Positions 34,181-42,857 of a stretch of 64,000 bases of DNA are shown here, piece by piece (position 1 is the stretch's first letter; every line of letters begins with the position of its first letter). Origin of the DNA: Paracoccus sediminicola. Its GTDB lineage: Bacteria > Pseudomonadota > Alphaproteobacteria > Rhodobacterales > Rhodobacteraceae. Location of the stretch: contig NZ_CP115770.1 in assembly GCF_027912835.1 (NCBI RefSeq), forward strand, positions 53,307 to 117,306. Reading direction: 5' to 3'. The notes under the pieces are model-generated. The model had not been told where the DNA came from. It was given only the letters and a program-made list of their open reading frames with translations, and did not search any database. Both the position numbers and the translations under genes were made by a program.

Positions 34181-34838
34181 GATCATCACCACGGCGGTGA
34201 AGCGCCAGCACGAGCCGCAACAGATCGTCGGCGACCTGCTGAATGCCGAGATCAGCGAGAAGCAGGCGCGCTCGATCAAATATCAGATGACGATTGCCAA
34301 GCTGCCGCTGGCGAAAGAGGTCGACGAGTTCAGCTTCGAGGAAACGCCGGTCAACGAGACGCTGGTGCGCGATCTGGCCGCCGGGGAGTTCCTCGAACAG
34401 CAACGCAATCTCGTGCTAATTGGTGGCACCGGGACCGGAAAATCCCACCTTGCCGTGAGCATCGCACGGGCCTGCATCCGGCGCGGCAAACGGGGGCGCT
34501 TCTTCGATGTCGTGGACCTCGTGAACAAGCTCGATGCCGAAGCGCGTGCCGACCGACAGGGGCGCACGGCAGACCTGCTCTGCCGCCTCGACTTCCTGAT
34601 CCTCGACGAGCTCGGCTATCTCCCCTTCGCGCAGACCGGCGGCCAGCTGCTGTTCCATCTCATCAGCCGCCTCTACGAACGCACCTCGATCATAGTGACA
34701 ACGAATCTCGACTTCGGGGAATGGCCTTCGGTCTTTGGCGACGCGAAGATGACCACTGCGCTGCTCGACCGCCTGACCCATCACTGCGACATCGTTGAAA
34801 CCGGCAACGAAAGTTGGCGCTTCAAGACCCGAGAATGA
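34110..34838 (+). CDS. istB: IS21-family helper ATPase IstB
   Basis: A 242-residue DnaA/DnaC-like AAA+ protein. After an N-terminal helical part ([21 protein letters not shown]) comes Walker [16 protein letters not shown] near residue 107 and Walker [13 protein letters not shown] near 165, then the sensor [18 protein letters not shown]. IstB forms filaments on target DNA and activates IstA. Full length; it ends 130 bases before the right end of the element. Confidence 0.95.
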   Translation: MERSQVLDAMSQLKLYGMKAAYDEIITTAVKRQHEPQQIVGDLLNAEISEKQARSIKYQMTIAKLPLAKEVDEFSFEETPVNETLVRDLAAGEFLEQQRNLVLIGGTGTGKSHLAVSIARACIRRGKRGRFFDVVDLVNKLDAEARADRQGRTADLLCRLDFLILDELGYLPFAQTGGQLLFHLISRLYERTSIIVTTNLDFGEWPSVFGDAKMTTALLDRLTHHCDIVETGNESWRFKTRE

Positions 34839-34968
34839 CCGACACCAACGCTGGCCCGATACGGCTGCGCTGTATGGGGGCTACACCGCATCGGGCCAGC
34901 TACCCGTGCGCTCCAAGGGGGTCAGTTTTGGACGCCGATAGGGGGTCAGAATTGCGTGCCGATTGACA

Positions 34969-35057
34969 GTCTGAAGACCCTCAAACGCGCCATGTACGGC
35001 CGAGCCGGGCCAGAACTGTTGAGGGCAAGAATGCTGCCCCTCCGCCACACAGATTGA
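34969..35057 (+). pseudogene. Remnant of an ISL3-type transposase C-terminus
   Basis: Right after the IS21 end, a plus-strand frame reads SLKTLKRAMYGRAGPELL followed by RARMLPLRHTD and TGA. This is the conserved tail of ISL3/IS204-family transposases (K-x-x-K-R-x-M-Y-G-R-A-G). Nothing upstream survives. It is followed within 12 bases by the break point of nhaA, so the older element seems to have landed in nhaA and then lost most of its body. Confidence 0.55.
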
Positions 35058-35069
35058 GGCAGAGCCCAA

Positions 35070-35846
35070 TTATGGGCTACGCGACACGCGCCGCTCGGCG
35101 CGCGCTGTCGCTCTTGGCGGAAACGACGACAGCGGCAATGAAAACCCGACAATTGCCCCTGCAATGGCTCCTTCGAGACCGGTCAGTATAAGTCCTGCCC
35201 AGAGAACGCAGCCGAAGGCGAGGTAAGGCAAGAGAGATGCCCTTCGGGTTCGATTGAGCAGAAATAGACCTGCTAAGCCGCCAACCACCACCCAAAGCGG
35301 CCAAAACTGATCGAACGCTCCGTAGAACAATGCGATGACAATTACTGCGCCAAGGTCGTCGAAAATCGCTGCGGCTGTGGCAAAGGCGATGACCGCAGGG
35401 TCAACCCGGCCCGAAAACAGCGAGAGGACGCCAAGGACCAAGACGATGTCTGTCGCAATCGGGATTGCCCAGCCACGCAGGGCGACGGCATCTCCGGCAT
35501 TGAGCCCGAAGTAGATCGCTGCCGGCACAATCATGCCCCCAAGCGCCGCACTTGCCGGAAGCATGGCCGCACCGGGTTCGGTCAGCGCCCCACGGGTCAG
35601 CTCAAGATTTGTGTGAAGACCGATGAGAAAGAAGAAGACCGTCAGAAGGCCCTGATTGATCCACTCGATCAGAGGGGCTTCGATTGCCCAGTCGCCCGCC
35701 CCAACCCGCAGAGGCAGGTGATGCACAATCGCGTAGATGTCCGCCAGCGGCGAGTTCGCGGCCACTATACCCAGAGCAAGACCGACGAGCATGGCGAACC
35801 CCGCGCGCCGCCCGTCGCGAACCGATTGCGTGGCAACATCCGTCAA
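35070..35846 (-). pseudogene. nhaA: NhaA Na+/H+ antiporter, truncated at the C-terminus
   Basis: 258 residues of NhaA, about two-thirds of the usual 390-plus. The N-terminal signature is complete: the opening helix, FFFLIGLHTNLELTRG, and the ion-binding region IPIATDIVLVLGVLSLFSGRV with Thr-Asp-Ile (the D163/D164 region of E. coli NhaA appears as FDDLGAVIVIALFY). Sequence similarity ends near GFSLPL and a short unrelated tail runs to a TAA at the border of the ISL3 remnant. The last four membrane helices are missing, so function is doubtful. It is coupled to the upstream permease by a four-base overlap. Confidence 0.82.
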
Positions 35847-37177
35847 CTGTGGGCGGGCTCATCTTGCGGCGCCAGCCAGCGCGACAGGTAGGCGCGTTCG
35901 AACAGAAAGACTCCCGCGATCGTAAGGGCCGCGTAGGCGACAATCGCGGGATCGCTTTGTAATTTCATGGCAGTGAACGCGACCAGAACGATCGCATCAA
36001 ACCCGAGTGCTGCAAGAATGATGACACCCGAGGCACCGATCTCTGCCCTGCGGTAGCGCCAGACACCCCAATGCACGGCCATATCCATCATCAGATAGAA
36101 GAACGCACCCAACGACGCGATGCGGCTCAGATCGAAAAACACAGCAAGGAAGGATGCGATCACCACGGTGTAAACCAGCGTATGCCGCTGGATCGGACCG
36201 GACATGCCGAAGTGACTATGCGGGATCATCTTCATATCCGTCAGCATCGCAAGCATCCGCGAGACCGCAAAGACACTCGCCAGCACGGCAGACGCCGTGG
36301 CGACGACGGCCAGCAGGACCGTCAGCAGGAAGCCTACCTGCCCCAATGCCGGTTCCGCCGCCTCGGCCAGCGAATAGTCCTTGGCGGCAATGATCTCGTC
36401 TATGGTCAGGCTGGACCCGACACCGAAGGCCACGAGCAGATAGACGACGACGCACAGCGCAATCGAAATCATGATCGCGCGCCCCACGTTGCGGTTGGGA
36501 TCGGTGATCTCGGCGCCGCTGTTGGTGATCGTCGTGAACCCCTTGAACGCAAGAATGGCAAGCGCGACCGAGGCGACGAAACCCATCGGGCCGAAATCCA
36601 CAGCGTCCCGCGACGCGGCTGCAAATTCAAACCCGCTCGACCACAGGGCCGCGATCCCGAAGAGCGCGATGCCCCCGATCTTGATTGCGGCCATGACCAT
36701 CGAGAACAGCCCAATTGACCGGTTGCCCGCGATGTTTACGACGAAGGCGAAAAGGATTACCCCAACGGCCAGGATGGGCACCAGCGGCCCGCCCTCGATA
36801 TCGAACGGACGCAAAAGATAGGTGGCAAAGGTCCTTGCGACGAGGCTTTCCGCGATCACCATGCTGAGCGCCATTAGAAGCGCCGCCCCAGCCGCAACTG
36901 CCCCCGGTCCGTAGCATTTTTGCAGGATCATCCCGATCCCCCCTGCCGAGGGCCAGGCGTTGGACATCTTGATGTAGCTGTAGGAACTGAACCCGGTGAC
37001 GATCGCGCCGATGATGAACGCAATGGGAAAGAACGGCCCGGCCAGTTCGGCGATCTGCCCGGTCAGAGCAAAGATCCCTGCCCCGATCATCACGCCCGTG
37101 CCCATGGCAACCGCGCCGCCCAAAGTAATGGAGTTCTTCTTGTAGCCGTCGCCGCCGTGGTCGTGCTCATGGTTCAT
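35843..37177 (-). CDS. APC-superfamily permease
   Basis: A 444-residue membrane protein with about 12 helices. The N-terminal motif GVMIGAGIFALTGQ in the first unwound helix is the substrate-binding signature of amino-acid/polyamine/organocation transporters. LAILAFKGFTTITNSGAEITDPNRN matches the helix-6 region of the same family. The His-rich start (MNHEHDHGGDG) is unusual and may bind metal. It is paired with nhaA by overlap, suggesting joint roles in ion or pH balance. The substrate is unknown. Confidence 0.85.
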   Translation of the reverse strand: MNHEHDHGGDGYKKNSITLGGAVAMGTGVMIGAGIFALTGQIAELAGPFFPIAFIIGAIVTGFSSYSYIKMSNAWPSAGGIGMILQKCYGPGAVAAGAALLMALSMVIAESLVARTFATYLLRPFDIEGGPLVPILAVGVILFAFVVNIAGNRSIGLFSMVMAAIKIGGIALFGIAALWSSGFEFAAASRDAVDFGPMGFVASVALAILAFKGFTTITNSGAEITDPNRNVGRAIMISIALCVVVYLLVAFGVGSSLTIDEIIAAKDYSLAEAAEPALGQVGFLLTVLLAVVATASAVLASVFAVSRMLAMLTDMKMIPHSHFGMSGPIQRHTLVYTVVIASFLAVFFDLSRIASLGAFFYLMMDMAVHWGVWRYRRAEIGASGVIILAALGFDAIVLVAFTAMKLQSDPAIVAYAALTIAGVFLFERAYLSRWLAPQDEPAHS

Positions 37178-37201
37178 GATTTGCCCCGTCTTTCCTGTTT
37201 C

Positions 37202-38254
37202 TTAGTTCGGCCTTTGCCAAGCGTTTGTGTGTATGGCCACTCCGCCTGCTAAGTGGCGACGCAAACCGCTCAGCGCCTGCTCCAGATCAAGGTGATCAAC
37301 AATGGAATTGGCCCCTGCGTGTCGTGCATCGCTGGACCGCATTGCCTCAAGTGTCACCAATATCATCGCAGCCGTCAAATCAGCCTGATCGCCACCTTCG
37401 AACAGGTTCGCGGCGATCTCTTTGCCTTCGCAATCGAACGCAACCGCCGCAATCCGTGTTCGTAATTGCCCGAATTGCGGCAGCCACTGTGAAAGCTTTG
37501 TCATTTGCCGGGGATGCTCTGACATCCAACGTCCGAGCCTAAGCCGTTGTGCCACTGCAAACAGGCGTGTGACAAATGGCGGATCGACGGCCAGGTAATG
37601 GTGAACACGGAGTTCGAGTCCGCCAGGATGAATACCCTCATCGGGAAACGCCACATCGAGCGCCAGTCTCGGCGCCTCGTTCTGTGCGAAACTGAACCTC
37701 CAGGGGTGCGTGCCTGGAAACACAGACCGGCCCGTCACCGGATCGTCATAAGGCTGTCCAAGCGTCCGAAAGAACCACTCGGCCGCCGCCTGTCCATAGT
37801 GACGGCCCATACCAAGCTCGACTCCGATACGCAGCGTCTCTACCCGTTTGTCGCTTGCCAGAGCTGCCGCCATCAATGTGCTGAGACCCGGAGCAGTTCC
37901 AACACCCGTCACAAGACACCCGTTTGTCCCGTCCGCCGCCCGGATCAGGGCGTGGACATAGCTCGGCGTCGCCGATGTATCGAGCACCGTACCGCCTCTT
38001 GCGAGAATTTCAGCGACCAGCCCCGGCGGTGTCGCTTCGGTCAGATTTACGACCATGGCGTCGTCGGGAAGTGAATGGGCCGCGTCGGGGCGCGCCACGT
38101 CGAGGGCTGTGTAAACCACGTTTTCATGCGCCGTTTCAACCGCACGGTTTCGCCTGGAAACCGCCCAAACCTTCCATTCCTGATGGTCGGAAAGGAGGCG
38201 AACAAGCCGCGACCCGACATCACCGGATCCTCCGAGGATCACCAGATTGCTCAC
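37202..38254 (-). CDS. Saccharopine-dehydrogenase-like NAD(P)-binding protein
   Basis: A 350-residue protein. GTG 38254 with GAGGG upstream is preferred over the frame opening at 38293, since it places the Rossmann motif (LVILGGSGDVGSRLVRLL) at the very N-terminus. NLTEATPPGLVAEILARGGTVLDTS matches the saccharopine dehydrogenase NADP-binding family. The remaining part (GTAPGLSTLMAAALAS, ELRVHHYLAVDPPF) resembles the substrate domain of this loosely defined family. The reaction is not known. It lies just upstream of the permease, 24 bases apart, and may be co-transcribed. Confidence 0.75.
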   Translation of the reverse strand: MSNLVILGGSGDVGSRLVRLLSDHQEWKVWAVSRRNRAVETAHENVVYTALDVARPDAAHSLPDDAMVVNLTEATPPGLVAEILARGGTVLDTSATPSYVHALIRAADGTNGCLVTGVGTAPGLSTLMAAALASDKRVETLRIGVELGMGRHYGQAAAEWFFRTLGQPYDDPVTGRSVFPGTHPWRFSFAQNEAPRLALDVAFPDEGIHPGGLELRVHHYLAVDPPFVTRLFAVAQRLRLGRWMSEHPRQMTKLSQWLPQFGQLRTRIAAVAFDCEGKEIAANLFEGGDQADLTAAMILVTLEAMRSSDARHAGANSIVDHLDLEQALSGLRRHLAGGVAIHTNAWQRPN

Positions 38255-38434
38255 TCCGTTCACCCTCTTGGTCTCGGCGCTTCTAAATCGCAAATCCGTC
38301 TTGCATTTCCGATATCAAACTCAATCTTCGATCAATTCGCAGGCGAGCGCTCGATCGTCGGCAAAAACTGACGCCGCTCCGGTTTCCCGATAGCCAGCTT
38401 GCGCTCTGCAAAAAACGGAACAGAACGCTTGCGT

Positions 38435-39085
38435 TCATTGCGCGGCAACTTCCCGGAATCGAGGCAGAAACGCCGGAACATTCTCTGCATATCTCTCCCA
38501 TGCCTCGCCAAACCGGGCCCGACTGTCGGCCTCCTCGCTCTTGGCAAGTCGCGCATACATCCAGACCAGAACCGGGAACATTGCAAGCGTGAGGATTGTC
38601 GGCCATTGCACGAGGAACCCTGCCATGATGAGAGCGAACCCCACATATTGCGGATGCCGTATCCGGGCGTAGGGACCCGTGACCGCCAGTCGCCCGGCCC
38701 GCTGTGCTGCCCAGAGATGGTGCCAGGCCACCGAGATCAGCCAGAAGCCCCCACCGATGAATGCAAAGCTGAGGAAATGGAACGGCCCGAAATGCGGGTT
38801 CGCTTCCCAGCCGAACATCATTTCCAGAAGGTGCCCGCTGTCATGGGCGAACCAGTCAATCCCCGGCCAGTTGGATTGGAGCCAACCCGACAGGAAAAAG
38901 ATCGTCAGCGGAAACCCGTACATCTCGACAAAAAGTGCCACGATGAAAGCACTGAATGCGCCGAAGCTGCGCCAGTCACGCGATGTCTGTGGCTTGAAGA
39001 AACTGAACGCGAACAGAATGAAGACCGCCGAATTGATGAACACGAGCAGCCAAAGCCCGTATGACGATCCCGGGTCGCTCGTCAT
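38435..39085 (-). CDS. Isoprenylcysteine-methyltransferase-family membrane protein
   Basis: A 216-residue protein with five or so membrane segments and the C-terminal ICMT/PEMT signature: GRLAVTGPYARIRHPQYVGFAL (SAM-binding R-H-P-x-Y) and a final EEADSRARFGEAWERYAENVP. These enzymes methylate membrane lipids or quinone-like substrates. It overlaps the DUF2933 gene by four bases, and this pair is seen together in metal-resistance regions of other proteobacteria (from general knowledge). The true substrate is unknown. Confidence 0.82.
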   Translation of the reverse strand: MTSDPGSSYGLWLLVFINSAVFILFAFSFFKPQTSRDWRSFGAFSAFIVALFVEMYGFPLTIFFLSGWLQSNWPGIDWFAHDSGHLLEMMFGWEANPHFGPFHFLSFAFIGGGFWLISVAWHHLWAAQRAGRLAVTGPYARIRHPQYVGFALIMAGFLVQWPTILTLAMFPVLVWMYARLAKSEEADSRARFGEAWERYAENVPAFLPRFREVAAQ

Positions 39086-39348
39086 TTGTCATCACCCGAT
39101 CCGCGGCCGCCATGTCCGCCGTGGCCACCATGACCGCCATGCATGAAGAAATGCATGCCAACACAAAGCAGCAAAGGGAGCCAGATCAGCAACCCGCTGC
39201 CCAGAATGTGCACCCGATGCTCGTAACCCAGCAGTAGTCCACCAAGGATGAGCGCAAAGATCAGGTAGATGCCCGCGCGTGATTTCCAGAACGAGGGCGG
39301 CCTCGGCGGATTGTCATTATCCAAATGTTTTTCGTGATGTCTTGTCAT
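39082..39348 (-). CDS. DUF2933-family small membrane protein with Gly-His repeat tail
   Basis: An 88-residue protein with a charged His-rich N-terminus (MTRHHEKHLDN), two membrane helices (GIYLIFALILGGLLLGY and LLIWLPLLLCVGMHFFMH) and a tail of HGGHGGHGGHGGRG. This is the DUF2933 pattern. The tail suggests metal binding and echoes the Gly-His-Glu repeat of the complex-I-like protein at 52-54 kb. Coupled to the methyltransferase gene. Confidence 0.8.
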   Translation of the reverse strand: MTRHHEKHLDNDNPPRPPSFWKSRAGIYLIFALILGGLLLGYEHRVHILGSGLLIWLPLLLCVGMHFFMHGGHGGHGGHGGRGSGDDK

Positions 39349-39455
39349 AACACATTCCCGTAGTCAGTTGTGGATCGAGGGGACATGAAACCAGCCCCCA
39401 CGCGTCGGAGCCATTCGCGCAGTTTCTGCAAGGTTATGGCCAGTCTTTTTTCGCG

Positions 39456-41936
39456 TCATACGTCATGTCCCTTGAAAAGAACTCCTGCGGGCGCGCGACG
39501 TCCCTGAACCGCATCGAATTCGGCTTCTGTCAGAAAATCAAGCGCCCGCCGCCCCGTGACATCCGCCGCAGCCGCAAGAACATGCGCCCAGCTTGATCGG
39601 TTGGCGAACAGCATCCCGTTGGTATCGAGTGTACCGCCGCGACCGCAAAACCCGAGGAATTTCGACTTCCGCAATCCGGTATCAAGGCGGCGGAGGAGAC
39701 CGCAGAGCGGCTCCGGCCTGGTATGCGCGACAAAAACCCGGGCGCCTGCCGTTTCGGGAAAGAATATTTCGAGCGTCGCGTCGGAGGCGGTCATCTTCGC
39801 CTCATGATCGTCGCGGGTGCTGCGGAACCGTCCCGGCTCGACCATCACGATGACACGGTGCCGCACGCTCTTTTCTTTCAGGCGATCCGACGCCGTGAGA
39901 GTTTCGGCCAGTTGGTAAGCGCCAATGGCGACCAAGATCAATTCCGGGTCATCGCCACCGACATCGCGCAGGCAGACCGCGCCGTCGGCCAGCGCCCGTT
40001 GCGCCAGTTCGGGAGATAGCACGTCTGGAACTTCGCGCTTGGGAACCACCATCGTCCAGATCGCCCCGTGTGATCGAAAGACATCCCGCAGGCATGCGAC
40101 GGCACTGTTCCAGTCCACAGGAAACACGACGCGAGAGAGATCGGACATCTCCGCCCACATCGTTTCGGCGGCGGTCGTGTCCTGATGCGACAGCTCGTTC
40201 TTGCCATTTTCCCACGTATGCGAGGTGAGGACAACCGGCAGGCCAAGCCAATAGGGTTGGCGACCTGCGGCGATCAATTGCCGCGTGAAGATCAAATCCT
40301 GGCGCAAAGCGCCAAGCATTTTCGTGGCGAAGGCTTCGTAGGAGACTGCCAGATTGAGACCGCTCTTGTTTCCCAGAACGGCGCATATGACGGCTTCTTC
40401 GTTAAGGGCTGTTATCACGCCACCGGTCTCGGATTCCGGCATCCCGGGCTCGGGGGCGGTCACACGATGCTTCAGCAGATCTAGGGTCGCGTTCATCCTG
40501 TTGCTGCGCATTTCATCAGGGTTGCCGACGCGGGCGCGCAGGCCGGGATTGGCGAGGACAAGCGCTTCGAAGTATTGGTCGAGACCTTCCATCGGCGAGA
40601 CGTTTCTGCGACCCTCAGAGGCGTGCCACGGCGGTTCGGGCAGGCTGGGCGTCACCGCCGGGCGCGAGATCAGGGGATGGGCCCGCTCCTTGGGACGTCC
40701 CGAGGCGTCATGGTTGTTGAGCGCAAGCACCGCATCCGACAGGTCTTTTGGCGGCACCCAGAGGTTCGCGGCACCTTCGTTGAAGTCACGGCGGGCGGCC
40801 GCGTCGGTTCGCGGATTGCCCTCGAGCGGCAGGTTATGCGCACGGTTCGTGCCGGCGCCGGGAAATCCGAAACCTTTGACCGTCTCCGCGATGCCGTAGT
40901 GTAGACGGATCGCAGGTGCTTCGTCCTTTTCCCGAACGGCCAGGGCATCGGCGGCGAGACGTTCCTCGATCTCAAAGATCGCCCAAGCGAAGGCTGCCGG
41001 ATCGCGCCCGTCCAGATCGATCGGATCGAAACCGTTCAGCCGCAGGTGCCGACGGAACCAGTCCACGCCGCCGGATTGCGCCATTGTCGTGCGCTGGTCG
41101 ATCCGTCGACCGTTCGCGATCATGATCGGGGCGACCGGCCCGGTGTCTTTCGAACGCCACCAGCGCGGTGCCCAGTCGCTTCCGCGCTGTTCTTCGAAAG
41201 CACCGTCACTCATGAACGCCACAAGATGTTCACCGGGCTGAGGCATGTGCCCGTAGAGCAGTCCGGCAAAGCCGAGATAGCCGCCTTCGATGAGACCGCC
41301 GGCGGTATGCGCGTTCACATGGCTGCCGAGCGCAGATGCGGGGCGTCCCTCGGCGGTGATCTCGTAGGAATAGAAATCCCGAACGAAGCGCGTCAGGCCG
41401 GGATCGGAAAACGAGTATCGGTTCTCCTGTTCGGACGACATGTTGTTGACGATGAGGTTCACCGCGTCGATCGCGGCAACGCAATGCCCCTGTCCCATCA
41501 GCCAGGATCGTGTCATGCCGCCAAGCGCGTTTGCAGCCAGATAGCCGACATAGGCTGGAACCATGTTGAGCGACCCGCCGGTATGACCATCGGGACCGGC
41601 TTTGAAATCCTCGGCGTCAAGCGGTGTCCCGTCCGTGCGCACGTTTCGCGCATAGGTCATATGCACCACGAGCCACATTGCCGCCTTCGTGATGCGATCT
41701 GCTGCGGCGAGGATACGCCAGGCTTCGGCCCTGTCGCGCACTCGCCCGCGACGCTCGAGAATATCGACCATGTCGTGGACCCGCACCTGTGTCAGGTCGT
41801 CATGGGCCGCAAGACCCGCGCCAAGCACCCAATCCGCAAAGGCCGGTTCGTTGCCACGATAGAGAGCGGCCCGATCCCTTGTCCGCACTTGCCCGGCGGC
41901 CGGCGTCTCCAAGTGCCTGTTGTGGTTTTTGGACAT
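39456..41936 (-). CDS. Phosphoketolase-family thiamine-diphosphate enzyme
   Basis: An 826-residue protein of the phosphoketolase (XFP) superfamily, close to the usual 790-830. N-terminal domain: TGGSLNMVPAYVGYLAANAL, MGQGHCVAAIDAVN, GLIEGGYLGFAGLLYGHMPQPGEH and the ThDP region MSDGAFEEQRGSDWAPRWW. Central: GLPVVLTSHTWENGKNELSHQ. C-terminal: AFDAVQGRRAP-type end. Phosphoketolases split xylulose-5-P or fructose-6-P to acetyl phosphate. Several motif positions differ from the canonical Bifidobacterium/Lactobacillus form, so substrate may differ. It closes the nucleotide-salvage-like gene set upstream of it. Confidence 0.8.
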   Translation of the reverse strand: MSKNHNRHLETPAAGQVRTRDRAALYRGNEPAFADWVLGAGLAAHDDLTQVRVHDMVDILERRGRVRDRAEAWRILAAADRITKAAMWLVVHMTYARNVRTDGTPLDAEDFKAGPDGHTGGSLNMVPAYVGYLAANALGGMTRSWLMGQGHCVAAIDAVNLIVNNMSSEQENRYSFSDPGLTRFVRDFYSYEITAEGRPASALGSHVNAHTAGGLIEGGYLGFAGLLYGHMPQPGEHLVAFMSDGAFEEQRGSDWAPRWWRSKDTGPVAPIMIANGRRIDQRTTMAQSGGVDWFRRHLRLNGFDPIDLDGRDPAAFAWAIFEIEERLAADALAVREKDEAPAIRLHYGIAETVKGFGFPGAGTNRAHNLPLEGNPRTDAAARRDFNEGAANLWVPPKDLSDAVLALNNHDASGRPKERAHPLISRPAVTPSLPEPPWHASEGRRNVSPMEGLDQYFEALVLANPGLRARVGNPDEMRSNRMNATLDLLKHRVTAPEPGMPESETGGVITALNEEAVICAVLGNKSGLNLAVSYEAFATKMLGALRQDLIFTRQLIAAGRQPYWLGLPVVLTSHTWENGKNELSHQDTTAAETMWAEMSDLSRVVFPVDWNSAVACLRDVFRSHGAIWTMVVPKREVPDVLSPELAQRALADGAVCLRDVGGDDPELILVAIGAYQLAETLTASDRLKEKSVRHRVIVMVEPGRFRSTRDDHEAKMTASDATLEIFFPETAGARVFVAHTRPEPLCGLLRRLDTGLRKSKFLGFCGRGGTLDTNGMLFANRSSWAHVLAAAADVTGRRALDFLTEAEFDAVQGRRAPAGVLFKGHDV

Positions 41937-41954
41937 CCTGATTTCCCTGCTTCT

Positions 41955-42857
41955 CTAGTCGATGCTTGTGCCCGCTCGCACCCCAAGCGACCCGAATGCT
42001 TCAGCCAGAACGTCGGCGATTCCGATCGCATTCGATGGATGCGGTATGGTGTCGGTGGTGATGATCCTTGCGGCACCGGCTGCCAGAATGTCATCATGTG
42101 CGGAACCGGCGAAAACCGCGTGGATCACGAGGCACACCGGCGCGCGGCTGCCCGCCGCAACGAGCCGTTCAATGGTGCGCACCAAGGTCCGTCCCGAAGA
42201 GGCGATATCGTCCAGGATCACGGGCGTGCCATCGCGCAACACGGCACTTTCCGGCACGCTGACCTCGACCTGACGGTCGCCGGTCCGGACCTTGCGCAGC
42301 ACTTCATAGGGCCGTCCGGCCAGCCGGGCCACCTCGGCCACCCATTGCTGGCTTTCGCTATCGGGGCCCAAAAGAACAGCGTCGGGCAGGTTAGTCTTGA
42401 TCCAGTTTGCAAGCAGTGGGGCGGAAACGGCGCGCACCGCTGGGATCGGGAAAACCTCCTCCAGCCGAGCGATCCGGTGCAGATGCGGATCGACCGTCAC
42501 CAGCCAGTCGAAACTTTCACCCAGGAAGTGCGCGAAAAGCCGCGCGCTGACCGCCTGCCCAGCCTCGAAACGGCTGTCCTGCCGCATGTAACCGAGATAG
42601 GGTGCGATCAATCCGACGCGGCGCGCGCCCATCTCGCGGGCCGTCGCCGCGGCGAAGCGCAACGGCAGCGCATGATGGTCTGGATTGCGTAATGTCGCCA
42701 GGAGCGCCACGTCGGCCCCGTCCAGATCGCCCGGCAAGGTCATCAGGCTTTCGCCATCGGGGAAATGGTGCCAGTCGAGCGTGCGCAATTCCGCCCCCAT
42801 CGCGAGTGCCAGAGTTTCGGTCAGTAGCTTCATTTCGGGAAACGGTATGAGGATCAT
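41955..42857 (-). CDS. Ribose-phosphate pyrophosphokinase-like (PRPP synthetase family)
   Basis: A 300-residue PRPP-synthetase family member, slightly shorter than usual (about 315). It has the paired phosphoribosyltransferase-like domains: ATP-site segments (APYLGYMRQDSRFEAGQAVSA), DWLVTVDPHLHRI and the PRPP loop VILDDIASSGRTLVRT. The flexible loop KVRTGDRQVEVSVPE retains the Lys-Arg region. Such diverged forms sit next to AMP-phosphorylase genes in many proteobacteria; in archaea, the pathway from NMP to ribose-1,5-bisphosphate uses related chemistry. The exact direction here is uncertain. It overlaps the phosphorylase gene by four bases. Confidence 0.85.
   Translation of the reverse strand: MILIPFPEMKLLTETLALAMGAELRTLDWHHFPDGESLMTLPGDLDGADVALLATLRNPDHHALPLRFAAATAREMGARRVGLIAPYLGYMRQDSRFEAGQAVSARLFAHFLGESFDWLVTVDPHLHRIARLEEVFPIPAVRAVSAPLLANWIKTNLPDAVLLGPDSESQQWVAEVARLAGRPYEVLRKVRTGDRQVEVSVPESAVLRDGTPVILDDIASSGRTLVRTIERLVAAGSRAPVCLVIHAVFAGSAHDDILAAGAARIITTDTIPHPSNAIGIADVLAEAFGSLGVRAGTSID

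Larger units (their letters stand above)
32501..34968 (+). mobile_element. IS21-family insertion sequence (2468 bp)
   Basis: Two imperfect inverted ends, TGTGAACCGGCATGCAA at the left and the complement of TTGCGTGCCGATTGACA at the right, begin TGT and end ACA, as IS21 members do. Inside each end are further repeated TGACCCC boxes, also typical. The element encodes istA and istB with a 71-base overlap. Flanks read ..CGTAGAG left and GTCTGAA.. right: no 4-8 bp target duplication is visible, so the two sides were probably not contiguous at insertion. Confidence 0.88.

Noticed and set aside
41046..42692. Plus-strand 548-residue frame
   Set aside because: Runs antisense across phosphoketolase and the PRPP-synthetase-like gene, both clearly real.
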